The notes: generated by a model from the letters alone, not told the origin. Counted from the stretch's first letter, positions 8,538 through 17,968 are shown. The stretch: 64,000 nt of DNA from Arthrobacter sp. FW306-2-2C-D06B (GCF_021789175.1 NZ_CP084560.1:3596001-3660000), one strand, 5' to 3'. Translations and numbers: made by a program.

Positions 8538-8960
8538 ATGACTGACATGTTCCTCGAGAAATTCCGCGCGCTTGTACCGAAGTATCTCGAGGACGAATGG
8601 CAGGAAGAAGATGGGCTGTCCGCCACTGAGCTGGACGAAGCCCTGTCCGCCCACTCGTTCACCATTCCCATGGTGCTGCGCGAGTTCTACCTCGCGCTCG
8701 GTGGCTGTGAGGACCTCATGGAGGCTTACCACTACTTCTGGGACCCGGAAGAGCTCGAAGTGGACGACGAAGGCTTTCTCATGTTCCTGGAGGACGAGGA
8801 AGAGCAGTTCACCTGGGGCTTCCGCGTAGGCGACCTTGGCGTCCCGGATCCCATCGTCTGGCGCCGCAACAACGCCCGCGGCCAGTGGAAATCCGAAGAG
8901 GGCACGTTCTCCGAGTTCGTGTTCGACATGTTCGACTGGGCCTTTAGCGACGAAGACTAG
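8538..8960 (+). CDS. SUKH/SMI1-KNR4-like acidic protein
   Basis: 140 aa, very acidic. The N-terminal helical part ends TIPMVLREFYLALGG, followed by the strand-rich FWDPEELEVDDEGFLMFLED and a tryptophan-containing QFTWGFRV, in the order seen in SUKH domains. The C-terminus is DMFDWAFSDED. SUKH proteins include immunity proteins of contact-dependent toxins as well as stand-alone regulators. No toxin gene adjoins it, so a stand-alone role is more likely. It starts 13 bp after the TRIC-like gene and may be co-transcribed with it. Confidence 0.6.
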   Translation: MTDMFLEKFRALVPKYLEDEWQEEDGLSATELDEALSAHSFTIPMVLREFYLALGGCEDLMEAYHYFWDPEELEVDDEGFLMFLEDEEEQFTWGFRVGDLGVPDPIVWRRNNARGQWKSEEGTFSEFVFDMFDWAFSDED

Positions 8961-9066
8961 GGGTTTGCTGGGAGGCCGGAGCTTTCTCCCCACCTTTGGG
9001 CTGAGTCTCGCTCCCGATCCCCTTGTTTCCGGGGCTGTTCTTTCTGCGCCTGGCCTGCGCTTGGCC

Positions 9067-9094
9067 AAAGCCGGGGAGTTTCAGCGGCTTTTTT
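9067..9094 (+). terminator. Rho-independent terminator after the SUKH-like gene
   Basis: AAGCCG (9068-9073) pairs with CGGCTT (9085-9090), followed by a run of T. It also overlaps the 3' end of the convergent DUF559 gene. Confidence 0.65.
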
Positions 9095-9776
9095 GGCGTA
9101 GGACCTGGAGAACCTCGGCAAGCACGGTTTCTGGCTGATACACAATCTGCGAATAGTCGTATCTAAGAACCAGAAAGCCTTTCACCGTTCCTGCGTTATT
9201 GCGTCGCCGATCCTTCTTGACCTGCCGAGGCTGCAGGTGGCTCTCCCCGTCTACCTCCACGATCAGCTTGCCCTCCAGCAAGAAATCCACAATGCCTATT
9301 CCGGGCAATTCGACCTGCGTCTCGGTACGGATCCCTGCATTCAGGAAAAGTATCCGCGCCACAACCTCGATCGGAGAATCTGCCGAACCGTCGACCAGTG
9401 AGAGCACCTTTCGGGCCGCCCCGTTCCGGTTGCCGGGTAGCCTTTCACGGAGGTAATCAAGATTGGTCCGGCCTTGGAGGAGAGCACTTTCCACCATGAT
9501 GGCGGCCTCAATTTCAGGCAGGCACCGGAGCGAATGCAGCAGAGTGTCTGTCAGGCTGGCCACGGGACGAATGTGCCGAGTTTCCAAAACTGACTCACGG
9601 TGGACTACAAAATCCTTGGCATTGCCGTGCTTGCACAGCAAATGGACGGTCCGGGGTTCGTGCAAGACCCAGATGCCATGGTGCCGGGAGATGACGCGGT
9701 CGGAGAAGCCGGCCTGCTTCACCGTGGAGGTTCTCGCAGCGGAGCCTGCGTAATTCAGGAAGCCAACGAGGTCCAT
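9081..9776 (-). CDS. DUF559-type PD-(D/E)xK nuclease-like protein
   Basis: 231 aa. The C-terminal half matches the Vsr-like DUF559 fold: SPIEVVARILFLNAGI, then IVDFLLEGKLIVEVDGESH, with the Asp and Glu-x-Asp expected of a PD-(D/E)xK core, then KDRRRN. The N-terminal 120 aa look like the AbiEi-type winged-helix and linker region common to actinobacterial DUF559 proteins. No AbiEii-like partner gene is adjacent. The family is abundant and functionally uncharacterised; nuclease activity is inferred from the fold only. A second member lies at 17941-18942. Confidence 0.7.
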   Translation of the reverse strand: MDLVGFLNYAGSAARTSTVKQAGFSDRVISRHHGIWVLHEPRTVHLLCKHGNAKDFVVHRESVLETRHIRPVASLTDTLLHSLRCLPEIEAAIMVESALLQGRTNLDYLRERLPGNRNGAARKVLSLVDGSADSPIEVVARILFLNAGIRTETQVELPGIGIVDFLLEGKLIVEVDGESHLQPRQVKKDRRRNNAGTVKGFLVLRYDYSQIVYQPETVLAEVLQVLRQKSR

Positions 9777-10060
9777 ACTCCAGCAGTGTGGCGATGCCGC
9801 TGAAAGGCCAAAGTTTCGCTATGTGGACAACTGGCAGGCGCCGAAACTCCCCGGCTTTGATCGAGCTGCAGGGATTCCGACGCCGAGAATCCAGGCCTCG
9901 GGGTCCAAGGGGCTATCAAAGGTGGGGAATTTACGACGCAGAAGTCCCGACAAACTACAGAAAAGCCTTTGACCGGGGAAGTTGCACCCGTGACAAAGTT
10001 GTCATATGCTGTAACCGGATTCACTAAATGCCTCCGGTGAGTCTGATGCGAACGGAGATT

Positions 10061-10116
10061 ATGGTCCCGGTTCGTTGCAGCGCGTGACTCGTAGCGTTGC
10101 AAGGAACCGGGGCCAT
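10061..10116. repeat. Strong imperfect hairpin in the 483-bp gap 9777-10259
   Basis: ATGGTCCCGGTTCGTTGCA (from 10061) pairs with the arm 10094-10116 ending GGAACCGGGGCCAT: about 23 bp with three mismatches around a 10-nt loop. There is no T-run, so a simple terminator is unlikely. No second copy was noticed in the window. The rest of the gap holds no open gene apart from the family A palindrome at 10181-10246. Confidence 0.55.
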
Positions 10117-10180
10117 TGCATTTAAGCCCGTCCCCGCCCAACTGACTACGGGGGTGGGCCCACCACGCCGCCCCCCTGAG

Positions 10181-10246
10181 CCCAACTGACTCGCAGTTGT
10201 TGTCGTTATGAAGCGTCAAAACGACAACAACTGCGAGTCAGTTGGG
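10181..10246. repeat. Family A 66-bp palindrome, copy A1 (perfect)
   Basis: Arms 10181-10207 and 10220-10246 are a perfect 27-bp inverted repeat around a 12-nt loop. The arms begin CCCAACTGACTCGCAGTTG. It sits just past the stop of the prenyl synthase gene. The same length and loop size recur at 14048, 38997 and 41571. Confidence 0.92.
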
Positions 10247-10259
10247 TCTGCGGTGGGGA

Positions 10260-11363
10260 CTAGCTGGCGCGCTCCACCACGGCGTGGGCGAAGTTCGTGA
10301 GCGACTCCTTGACCACGCCTTCGGGCAACGGCTTCAAGGCTTCGATGGCGTCAGCAGACCACTGGCGCGCAATCACCCAGGATTCGGCGGTGACGGGATG
10401 CTCGCGGAGCCCGGCCACGGCCAAGGCCAGCGCCTCATCGGAGGACAAGTCACCGTCTACCAGCTTCAAGAGTTCGACGGCGGAGCGGTCACCATTGTCG
10501 GCAGCCTTGCGGAGCAGGAGCACAGGCAGAGTGGGTACGCCTTCGCGGAGATCCGTGCCCGGGGATTTGCCGGACTTGACCTTGACGCCCGTGACGTCGA
10601 TGACGTCGTCGGCCAGTTGGAAGGCCACGCCGACCTTCTCGCCGTATTCCACCAGCACGTCCTCGAAGGCTTCGTCGGCGCCGGCGAAGATGGCACCGAG
10701 CTGGCCCGAGGCCGCAACCAAAGAGCCGGTCTTGTCGGCGATGACGGAGAGGTAGTGCTCCACCGCGTCCTCGCCTTCACGCGGGCCCACGGTTTCGTGC
10801 AGCTGCCCGAGGCACAGGCGCTCGAAGGTGCGGGCCTGGATTCCCAGGGCACGCGACCCGAGTTCGGAGACCAGGATCGAGGCGCGGGCGAAGATCAGGT
10901 CACCTGTGAGGATCGCCACTGAGTTGCCCCAGACTTCGTGGGCCGTGGGGGCGCCGCGGCGGTAGGGCGCGGAGTCCATCACGTCGTCGTGATAGAGCGT
11001 TGCGAGGTGGGTCAGTTCAACCACGACGGCGGCCTGGACCACTTCCGGCCGGGAGGCGTCGCCGAGGTGGGCGCACAGGAGGGTCAGCAGCGGACGGATG
11101 CGCTTGCCGCCGGCTTCCACCAAGTGACGCGACGTTGCGTCAGCCAGGGGATCCGAGTTGGCGATTGCTTCGCGGAGCTTCTTTTCCACGCGGGCAAGGT
11201 TAGTGGTGATGGCAGGACCCAGCTCCACGTCCTTGGCGATGGCCGCAAAACCGGCAGGAAGCTGCAGGCCAGTGGCGATCGCGGTGGTGGTGGGAGCGGG
11301 TTCGACAGCGTCCGGCAGGCCGTGCCCGGCGTGCGTCCAGCTGTGTTCGGCAGAGTGAGTCAC
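10260..11363 (-). CDS. Long-chain polyprenyl diphosphate synthase (menaquinone side chain)
   Basis: 367 aa, GTG start with AGGG upstream. Trans-prenyltransferase building the all-trans side chain used by MenA. The first aspartate-rich motif DDVMD (in THLATLYHDDVMDSAPYRRG) and the second DDVID (FQLADDVIDVTG) are intact, as is GGKRIRPLLTLL. Chain length cannot be read reliably, but the residues before the first motif fit long-chain (hepta- to nonaprenyl) enzymes. The reductase and menG lie upstream on the same strand, forming a menaquinone maturation operon. Confidence 0.93.
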   Translation of the reverse strand: MTHSAEHSWTHAGHGLPDAVEPAPTTTAIATGLQLPAGFAAIAKDVELGPAITTNLARVEKKLREAIANSDPLADATSRHLVEAGGKRIRPLLTLLCAHLGDASRPEVVQAAVVVELTHLATLYHDDVMDSAPYRRGAPTAHEVWGNSVAILTGDLIFARASILVSELGSRALGIQARTFERLCLGQLHETVGPREGEDAVEHYLSVIADKTGSLVAASGQLGAIFAGADEAFEDVLVEYGEKVGVAFQLADDVIDVTGVKVKSGKSPGTDLREGVPTLPVLLLRKAADNGDRSAVELLKLVDGDLSSDEALALAVAGLREHPVTAESWVIARQWSADAIEALKPLPEGVVKESLTNFAHAVVERAS

Positions 11364-11372
11364 GGGTTAACC

Positions 11373-12716
11373 CTAACTTTTCACGGAGGAAAGCGTTGAT
11401 TCGGTGCCGGCGCGGGTGGAAGCGGCGGTGGACGTGGTGTTGGACGTGGCCGGGACCAGCATCTCGAGGACGCGGATCGCGCGGTCCTCGAAACCCTTGG
11501 CCGACGCATCCGTGAGGTTCGCGAGCATCCGCACCACAAAGCGCATCAGCACCGGAATGGGCATGCCCGTCCGTAGCGCGAGTTTCATCACGGCGGGCTT
11601 TCCGATGAGGGCGGCAAAGACACGGCCCAGGGTGAAATGTGAACCCCACTGGGCCCGCAGGTAGTCCGCGTACCGCGAAAGGTGCGCGTCGGCGTCGTCG
11701 GCCGTCCATCCCGCGGAACGGGAACGCGAGGACGCGTCGATAATGAACTCGGCCGCGAAGCGGGCGGACTCCATGGCGTAGGAAATGCCCTCTCCGTTGA
11801 ACGGCGAAACCATGCCGCCGGCGTCGCCCAGGAGCATGAGCCCCGGCGAGTAGTGCGGGGTGCGGTTGAAGCCCATGGGCAGTGCGGCGCCACGGATCTC
11901 CCCCACCTGGTTTTCGGGTGTGAAGCCCCACTCGGACGGCATTCCGGCGGTCCATTCGCGCAAGACCTGCTTGTAGTCGAGCTTGCCGAATTCCTTGGAG
12001 GAGTTCAGGATCCCGAGGCCGACGTTGGACGTGCCGTCGCCGACGCCGAAAACCCAACCGTAACCGGGCAGGGGCTTGCCGGACTTGCCGGGGAGCTCAA
12101 GCCAGCCTTCCATCCAGTCGTCGTCGTGGCGCGGCGAGGTGAAGTAGGTGCGGACGGCGACGCCGAGCGGGCGGTCGTCGCGCTTGTGCATGCCGAGCGA
12201 AACGGCGGTGCGGGTGGAGTTGCCGTCTGCGGCGAGCACGACGTCGGCATGGAAGTCGCGCGTTTCGCCCGTCTTGCGTCCGGACTCGTCGAGCAGCGCG
12301 GCGCGCGCGCCGATCACGCGGCCGGCGTCGTCGCGCAGGGCTTCGGAGACGCTGTGGCGTTCAAGCACGACGGCGCCCGCCGACTGGGCGTGCCGGGCCA
12401 ACTCCTCGTCGAACCCGAGGCGCGTGCGAATGAGTCCGTACGTGGGAAAATCGGCGACCTCGGGCCACGGCAATTCAATGGTGCGGCCGCCGGCGATGAG
12501 CCTGAGCCCCTTGTTCCGGCGCCACCCCTCGTCCTCGGCGTGCGGGAGGCCGAGCTTCTGGACTTCGCGGACCGCGCGGGGAGTGAGGCCGTCGCCGCAG
12601 ACCTTCTCGCGCGGGAAGGCGGTCTTTTCCAGAACCGTCACGGAAATGCCCGCCTGGGCAAGGTAGTACGCGGCGGTGGACCCGGCTGGCCCTGCGCCGA
12701 CTATCAGTACGTTCAC
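11373..12716 (-). CDS. Geranylgeranyl reductase-family FAD oxidoreductase
   Basis: 447 aa. I chose the GTG at 12716 because AAGGA lies just upstream and the dinucleotide fold starts at once (VNVLIVGAGPAGSTAAYYLAQ). FPREKVCGDGLTPRA and the second FAD motif LLLGDAGGMVSPFNGEGI are typical of the geranylgeranyl/digeranylgeranyl reductase family. In actinobacteria with partly saturated menaquinones such enzymes (for example mycobacterial MenJ) reduce isoprene units of the side chain, which fits its position between menG and the prenyl synthase. The exact substrate is inferred. Confidence 0.88.
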   Translation of the reverse strand: MNVLIVGAGPAGSTAAYYLAQAGISVTVLEKTAFPREKVCGDGLTPRAVREVQKLGLPHAEDEGWRRNKGLRLIAGGRTIELPWPEVADFPTYGLIRTRLGFDEELARHAQSAGAVVLERHSVSEALRDDAGRVIGARAALLDESGRKTGETRDFHADVVLAADGNSTRTAVSLGMHKRDDRPLGVAVRTYFTSPRHDDDWMEGWLELPGKSGKPLPGYGWVFGVGDGTSNVGLGILNSSKEFGKLDYKQVLREWTAGMPSEWGFTPENQVGEIRGAALPMGFNRTPHYSPGLMLLGDAGGMVSPFNGEGISYAMESARFAAEFIIDASSRSRSAGWTADDADAHLSRYADYLRAQWGSHFTLGRVFAALIGKPAVMKLALRTGMPIPVLMRFVVRMLANLTDASAKGFEDRAIRVLEMLVPATSNTTSTAASTRAGTESTLSSVKS

Positions 12717-12738
12717 AGCGTCCTTGTTAATAGGCCGG

Positions 12739-13515
12739 TTAGCGGGACTGATCGCCGGCTTGGCGGCGCGGCTTGATCTGGCGGCGCAGCTTCGCCACGG
12801 GAACGCTTTCCCGGTGTTCGGCACCGGGCTTCTGGGCGCGGTGCACCGCGACGATGCCGCCGCTCAGGTTGCGATAGTTGACGTCCGTCCAGCCGGCTTC
12901 CTGCAGCCATGCGGCCAGGTGGTCCTGGTCCGGCCAAGCGCGGATGGACTCGGCGAGGTACACATAGGCGTCCGGGTTGGAGGAGACCTTGGTGGCGATG
13001 GCGGGCAGTGCTCGCATGAGGTATTCGGTGTACATGGTCCGCCAAAGGGGCACCACCGGGGCCGAGAATTCGGCGATGACCAGGCGTCCGCCCGGCTTGG
13101 TGACGCGGAACATCTCCGCGAGGGCCTTGTGTGGTTCGTTGACGTTGCGCAGGCCGAAGGAAATGGTGCACGCGTCGAAGGAGTTGTCCGCGAAGGGCAG
13201 CTTGGTGGCGTCCCCGGCAACGAAATTGATGTCGGGGCGGCGGCGCTTGCCGACCTTCAACATCCCGAGCGAGAAGTCGCAGGCCACAACGTCCACTCCG
13301 GCGTCGGCGTACGGTTCGCTGGATGTGCCGGTACCGGCGGCGAGATCCAGGACCCGCTGGCCTACCCGAACATCCATCGCATCCACGACGACGCGGCGCC
13401 AACGCCGGGTCTGCCCCATGGACAGGACATCGTTGACGACGTCGTATTTGGGGGCGACATCATCAAACATCGTCGCAACTTCGTCCGGACGCTTTTCCAA
13501 GGATGCTCGGTTCAC
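12739..13515 (-). CDS. menG: Demethylmenaquinone methyltransferase MenG/UbiE
   Basis: 258 aa. C-methylates demethylmenaquinone with S-adenosylmethionine as the last step of menaquinone synthesis. Signature blocks are [22 protein letters not shown] at the N-terminus, the SAM motif [12 protein letters not shown], and [28 protein letters not shown]. The C-terminal 40 aa are a basic extension. First gene of the menG-reductase-prenyl synthase group, divergent from menF across 92 bp. Confidence 0.95.
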   Translation of the reverse strand: MNRASLEKRPDEVATMFDDVAPKYDVVNDVLSMGQTRRWRRVVVDAMDVRVGQRVLDLAAGTGTSSEPYADAGVDVVACDFSLGMLKVGKRRRPDINFVAGDATKLPFADNSFDACTISFGLRNVNEPHKALAEMFRVTKPGGRLVIAEFSAPVVPLWRTMYTEYLMRALPAIATKVSSNPDAYVYLAESIRAWPDQDHLAAWLQEAGWTDVNYRNLSGGIVAVHRAQKPGAEHRESVPVAKLRRQIKPRRQAGDQSR

Positions 13516-13607
13516 CCTGCAATTGTCTCAGACAAATATGGGAAGAACTTTCGGGGCGCTCCGGCCAGCACGGCTACCGTGGCCCGCGGGAGTAATGTTG
13601 TTCCATC

Positions 13608-14966
13608 ATGACGAGTACGCTCCGCACCTTGACAGTCCCCCTCGATGTTGATTCATCCTCCGGGGGACTGCCGTCATTTCTGGTTCGGGACGACGTCCTG
13701 TGCTGGTCCCGCCGCGAGAACGGACTGGTGGGCTTTGGCGAACTCGCGCGATTCACCGCTTCCGGGCCCGATCGCTTTCTCGAGGCCGACATCTGGTGGC
13801 GCCACCTCGTCATCGAGGCCGACGTCACGGATCCCCTCGAGATCCCCGGCACCGGCCCTGTCGCTTTTGGCTCCTTTGCCTTCTCCAAGACCTCCGCCTT
13901 TGAGTCCCGCTTGATCCTTCCGGAAATTGTTGTCGGGATCAGGGACGGGCAGTCCTGGCTCACCCAGTTGACGCTCGACGACGTCGAACTCACCGAAGCG
14001 GGTGCCCTCGCCGCCCTGGCCGGCTGGCTTAGCTCCGGCGTCGGGCACCCAACTAACTCGCAGTTGTTGTCGTTTAGAAGGCCCATAACGACAACAAGTG
14101 CGAGCCAGTTGGGTGATGGGAAGGTCACGCTGGAAAGCGGTTCGCTGAGCGAAACCGCCTGGAAGCAGGCCGTGGCCGACGGCGTCGCGGAAATCCGGAC
14201 CGGAAAGCTGGAGAAGCTGGTCCTGGCGCGCGACGTCGTGGCGACACTGCCCGACGGCGTCAACGCCGCCAACGTGCTGCGGCAGCTGGCCGGCCGTTAC
14301 CGCGAATGCTGGACGTACGGCGTCGACGGCTTGGTCGGCGCGACGCCGGAAATGCTCATCCAGGTGGAGGGCCGCACGGCACAAGCGCGGGTCCTGGCCG
14401 GCACGCTGGACCGTCGCGACGCCGAGGGGTTGGACGGCTCCCCCATGGAATACGCCGAACGCGTGCTGGCCGGTTCCGAGAAACAACGGCACGAGCACGA
14501 GATCGCCATCCAATCACTGACCACGCAGCTCGCACCCTTTTCCGAAGCCATGAACGCCCACAGTGAACCGTTCATCCTGGAGCTGCCCAATGTGTGGCAT
14601 CTGGCATCGGATGTGAAGGCCGAGCTTGCCGATATCGAGGGACATGTCCCTACGTGCTTGGCCCTGATCAACGCGCTTCACCCCACGGCCGCAGTGTGTG
14701 GCACACCTACTTTGGTTGCCGGGGAACTGATCCGGGAGCTTGAACACATGGATCGCGGGCCGTACGCCGGTCCGGTCGGGTGGCTCGACGCCGCGGGGAA
14801 CGGCGAGTGGGGCATCGCGCTGCGCGGCGCGATCATCGAGAGTCCTACAACCGTGCGCCTGTATGCGGGCTGCGGGATCGTTGACGGCTCGGTTCCCGAT
14901 GCCGAGCTGGCGGAGACCTGGGCCAAATTCCGGCCGATGCTCGAGTCCCTGGGGATCAGCAGCTAA
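13608..14966 (+). CDS. menF: Isochorismate synthase MenF with an in-frame palindromic insertion
   Basis: 452 aa. Converts chorismate to isochorismate, the entry to menaquinone synthesis. Chorismate-binding blocks are intact: KLVLARDVVA, GATPEMLI, AGTLDRRD, KQRHEHEIAIQSL, LHPTAAVCGTP and GPVGWLDAAGNGEWGIALR. Residues about 147-168 (HPTNSQLLSFRRPITTTSAS and onward) are encoded by a 66-bp family A palindrome, exactly 22 codons. It keeps the frame and lies between the variable N-terminal region and the catalytic core. All catalytic blocks remain, and menD and menC are in the window, so the enzyme is probably functional. Confidence 0.94.
   Translation: MTSTLRTLTVPLDVDSSSGGLPSFLVRDDVLCWSRRENGLVGFGELARFTASGPDRFLEADIWWRHLVIEADVTDPLEIPGTGPVAFGSFAFSKTSAFESRLILPEIVVGIRDGQSWLTQLTLDDVELTEAGALAALAGWLSSGVGHPTNSQLLSFRRPITTTSASQLGDGKVTLESGSLSETAWKQAVADGVAEIRTGKLEKLVLARDVVATLPDGVNAANVLRQLAGRYRECWTYGVDGLVGATPEMLIQVEGRTAQARVLAGTLDRRDAEGLDGSPMEYAERVLAGSEKQRHEHEIAIQSLTTQLAPFSEAMNAHSEPFILELPNVWHLASDVKAELADIEGHVPTCLALINALHPTAAVCGTPTLVAGELIRELEHMDRGPYAGPVGWLDAAGNGEWGIALRGAIIESPTTVRLYAGCGIVDGSVPDAELAETWAKFRPMLESLGISS
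14048..14113. repeat. Family A 66-bp palindrome, copy A2, inside menF
   Basis: Arms 14048-14074 and 14087-14113 (27 bp, three mismatches) flank a 12-nt loop. The arm starts CCCAACTAACTCGCAGTTG. Its length is a multiple of three and neither arm nor loop carries a stop in the menF frame. Confidence 0.92.
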
Positions 14967-15166
14967 GCCCCGAACCCGAGGATTCCGTTCGAAACCTGCC
15001 CTCCCAACTGTCTGGGGTGCGAGACAATAGCCAAGGTGGGGGTCTTGATTTTTTGCTTGGTAGGTTATCCAATAGTAAAACTTAGTTTTCTGTGACGCAC
15101 ATCTCATGTTCGGCGCTACACTATGAACCGATTAGTTTCGCATCCACTGCAACAAAAGGTAAGAAA

Positions 15167-16120
15167 ATGCAGAAATTCCGTTCGCTTCCGGTCAGTTCGA
15201 CGCTCAAGGCTGCAACAATCATCGCAATCGGCGCCCTGGCACTGACTGCCTGCACCAACGCCTCAGAGGCGGGCCCGTCGAGCGCCGCTTCGCCTTCCGG
15301 CAGTGCCAATGCAAGCTTTGACCCCAGCACCATCACCAAGGACGACACCCTGGCTGCACTGGTTCCCGCGGCCATCAAGTCCAAGGGCACGCTGACCGTC
15401 GGCTCTGACACGACCTACGCTCCTGCGGAATTCCTTGGAACCGACGGCCAAACCCCGGTCGGTTACGACGTCGACATCGCCAAGGCGATCGGCGCCACCC
15501 TCGGCCTGAAGGTCCAGGTGCAGACCGCCGAATTCACGGGCATCCTCCCCGCCCTCGGCCCGAAGTACGATCTGGGCATCTCGTCCTTCACCATCAACCC
15601 CGAGCGCCTCGGCGCCGTCAACATGGTCAGCTACTTCAACGCCGGCACCGCCTGGGCCGTGCAGAAGGGCAACCCGAAGAAGTTCTCCTTGGATGATGTC
15701 TGCGGCAAGTCCATCGGCGTGCAGACCGGTACCGTCCAGGAAGACCCGGACCTCTCCGGCCGCAACAAGAAGTGCGCAGCTGACGGCAAGCAGCCGATCA
15801 ACATCGTGACTCTCAAGAACCAGACCGATGTCACCACCCGGCTCGTCAACGGCAGCATCGACGCCATGGCAGCCGACTCCCCCATCATCGGTTACGCGCT
15901 GACCCAGACCAACGGACAGCTTGAGAAGCTCGGCGACGTGTACGACGCCGCTCCCCAGGGCATCGCTGTTGCCAAGTCGGACACCGCCCTCGCCGATGTC
16001 ATCCAGAAGACGCTGACCAAGCTCATGTCTGACGGTTCCTACAAGAAGATCCTCACTGGCTGGGGCAACGCCGAAGGCGCCATCACCAAGTCCGAGGTCA
16101 ACCCGGCGGTCAAGTCTTGA
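15167..16120 (+). CDS. Amino-acid ABC transporter substrate-binding lipoprotein
   Basis: 317 aa from the ATG at 15167 (AAAAGG upstream); the frame is open 25 codons earlier without a useful ribosome site. Lipoprotein signal with lipobox LALTAC (cysteine about residue 28). The mature part is a type-II periplasmic-binding fold of the polar amino-acid family (GTLTVGSDTTYAPAEF, VGYDVDIAKAIG, DVCGKSIGVQTGT). It delivers its ligand to the permease and ATPase encoded downstream. Ligand type (basic or other polar amino acid) cannot be fixed. The AT-rich stretch at about 15045-15125 is the likely promoter region. Confidence 0.93.
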   Translation: MQKFRSLPVSSTLKAATIIAIGALALTACTNASEAGPSSAASPSGSANASFDPSTITKDDTLAALVPAAIKSKGTLTVGSDTTYAPAEFLGTDGQTPVGYDVDIAKAIGATLGLKVQVQTAEFTGILPALGPKYDLGISSFTINPERLGAVNMVSYFNAGTAWAVQKGNPKKFSLDDVCGKSIGVQTGTVQEDPDLSGRNKKCAADGKQPINIVTLKNQTDVTTRLVNGSIDAMAADSPIIGYALTQTNGQLEKLGDVYDAAPQGIAVAKSDTALADVIQKTLTKLMSDGSYKKILTGWGNAEGAITKSEVNPAVKS

Positions 16121-16155
16121 GTATTCCCGCCACCGATAACAAATCAGGTGCACAG

Positions 16156-17130
16156 ATGGATCATCATCAACCAGGCCACGCCGCGCCCGTGCTGAACGAT
16201 GCGGTGCCGGTCAGGCACCCTGGCCGCTGGATCAGCGCCATCATCATTGTTGGCGCAGTGATCCTTATGATTCAGAGTGCGATCACGAATCCCAACTTCC
16301 GCTGGGACGTGGTCGGAACTTACATCCTGGACGTGAAAGTCGTCCAGGGCGTGGGCTGGACCCTGCTCCTGACCGTCGCCGCAATGGTTCTGGCAATTGT
16401 CTTGGCCATCCTGCTCGCTGTGATGCGCCAGTCCGACAACCCCGTCCTGCGCTACACCTCCTGGGTATGGGTCTGGTTCTTCCGCGGCACCCCGGTCTAC
16501 ACCCAGCTGGTCTTCTGGGGACTCGTCACCGTCCTTTACCCCACGCTGTCCCTCGGCATCCCCTTTGGCCCGCAGCTCGTCACTTACGTGCTGTCGGACC
16601 CCACCCATGGCCTTATCCCGGCCATCCTGGGGCTTGGCCTGAATGAATCGGCCTACCTGGCCGAGATCTTCCGGGCCGGCTTGAAGTCCGTCGACAAGGG
16701 TCAGACCGAAGCTGCCGAAGCCCTGGGCATGGGCAAAGGCAAGATCATGTGGCGGATCATCCTGCCCCAGGCAATGCGCATCATCGTCCCGCCGACCGGC
16801 AACGAAACGATCGGCATGCTCAAGACCACCTCGCTGGTATTGGCCGTGCCGTTCACGCTCGATCTGACCTTCGCGACCAACGCCCTGGCCAACCGGATCT
16901 ACCTTCCGATCCCGCTCCTGATCATCGCGGCCGCCTGGTACCTCCTGGTCACCAGCGTGCTCATGGTCGGCCAGCACTACATCGAGGCCTACTACGGCAA
17001 GGGCGTGGACACCAACCTCGCGCCGGCGGTCATCAACCCCGCAGCTGCCAAGGCTGCCGCAGCAGTAGCACCGAGCGCCGAAGCAGAGCCGTCCTTGAAG
17101 ATGGACTTCCCGGAGGATGAGGCAAAATGA
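16156..17130 (+). CDS. Polar amino-acid ABC transporter permease (HisM family)
   Basis: 324 aa from the ATG at 16156, which has AGGTG five bases upstream. A TTG at 16117 overlapping the previous stop would add 13 residues and remains possible. Hydrophobic segments begin with [14 protein letters not shown]; then the family block [16 protein letters not shown], a [11 protein letters not shown] segment, and the ATPase-contact loop [24 protein letters not shown]. The C-terminal alanine-rich tail of about 45 aa is unusual for the family. The single permease gene implies a homodimer. Confidence 0.93.
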   Translation: MDHHQPGHAAPVLNDAVPVRHPGRWISAIIIVGAVILMIQSAITNPNFRWDVVGTYILDVKVVQGVGWTLLLTVAAMVLAIVLAILLAVMRQSDNPVLRYTSWVWVWFFRGTPVYTQLVFWGLVTVLYPTLSLGIPFGPQLVTYVLSDPTHGLIPAILGLGLNESAYLAEIFRAGLKSVDKGQTEAAEALGMGKGKIMWRIILPQAMRIIVPPTGNETIGMLKTTSLVLAVPFTLDLTFATNALANRIYLPIPLLIIAAAWYLLVTSVLMVGQHYIEAYYGKGVDTNLAPAVINPAAAKAAAAVAPSAEAEPSLKMDFPEDEAK

Positions 17131-17903
17131 CGATCACCACCCAGAAACCGCTGGTGCGGATCGAAGGCCTCCACAAGTACTTCGGTCCCCACCACGTGCT
17201 CCGCGGCATCGACCTGACGGTCAACCAAGGCGAAGTGTCCGTTGTCATCGGCCCGTCCGGTTCGGGCAAGTCCACCATGCTCCGCTGCGTGAACCTGCTG
17301 GAAACCATCAGCGCCGGCCGCATTTCCGTCGGCGACCAGCTGATCGGCTACCGCGAAGTCAACGGGCGCCTCCACGACCTGAAGGTCAAAGAAATCGCCG
17401 CGCAGCGCCGGGAAATCGGCATGGTCTTCCAGCGCTTCAACCTGTTCCCGCACAAGACCGCGTTGTACAACGTCATGGAAGCGCCCGTGCAGGTCAAGGG
17501 CAAATCCAAGGGCGATGCCAAGAAGGCGGCCCTCGAATTGTTGGACCGGGTGGGCCTGGCCGACCGGGCCAACCACTACCCGGCCCAGCTCTCCGGTGGC
17601 CAGCAGCAACGCGTCGCGATTGCCCGTGCCCTGGCCATGGAACCGGAGCTGATGCTCTTCGACGAGCCCACGTCCGCCCTTGACCCAGAACTCGTGGGCG
17701 ATGTGCTCAACGTGATGAAGGATTTGGCCAAGTCCGGCATGACCATGATCGTGGTGACCCACGAGATCGGCTTTGCCCGCGAGGTCGGCGACCGCCTGAC
17801 CTTCATGGACGGAGGTGTGGTGGTGGAATCCGGTGACCCCCGCGAGATCATTGCCAACCCCCAGCACGCCCGCACCAAGGAATTCCTCAGCCGAGTGCTG
17901 TAG
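17127..17903 (+). CDS. Amino-acid ABC transporter ATP-binding protein
   Basis: 258 aa; the ATG overlaps the permease stop (ATGA). Walker [10 protein letters not shown] (about 43-51), Q-loop [10 protein letters not shown], signature LSGGQQQR, Walker [15 protein letters not shown] and the switch VVTHEIGFA are all intact. Closest in pattern to GlnQ/HisP. An insertion after the A-loop region ([20 protein letters not shown]) is typical of HisP-type proteins. Completes the binding protein-permease-ATPase operon. Confidence 0.95.
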   Translation: MTITTQKPLVRIEGLHKYFGPHHVLRGIDLTVNQGEVSVVIGPSGSGKSTMLRCVNLLETISAGRISVGDQLIGYREVNGRLHDLKVKEIAAQRREIGMVFQRFNLFPHKTALYNVMEAPVQVKGKSKGDAKKAALELLDRVGLADRANHYPAQLSGGQQQRVAIARALAMEPELMLFDEPTSALDPELVGDVLNVMKDLAKSGMTMIVVTHEIGFAREVGDRLTFMDGGVVVESGDPREIIANPQHARTKEFLSRVL

Positions 17904-17922
17904 CAAACGGGCAATCGCTACG

Positions 17923-17968
17923 CAAACGGGCCGGTGACACTCATATCCGAGTGTCACCGGCCCGTTTG
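17923..17968. terminator. Perfect bidirectional terminator between the ABC operon and the DUF559-like gene
   Basis: A perfect 20-bp inverted repeat, 17923-17942 and 17949-17968 (CAAACGGGCCGGTGACACTC and complement), around a 6-nt loop. The last codons and stop of the convergent gene (stop 17941-17943) lie inside it. Confidence 0.9.

Noticed and set aside
8538..8960. Toxin-immunity locus around the SUKH-like protein
   Set aside because: No polymorphic-toxin or secretion gene is adjacent.
10061..10116. tRNA or riboswitch at the hairpin
   Set aside because: No cloverleaf, no CCA-end context and no recognised riboswitch core; it is a simple long stem.
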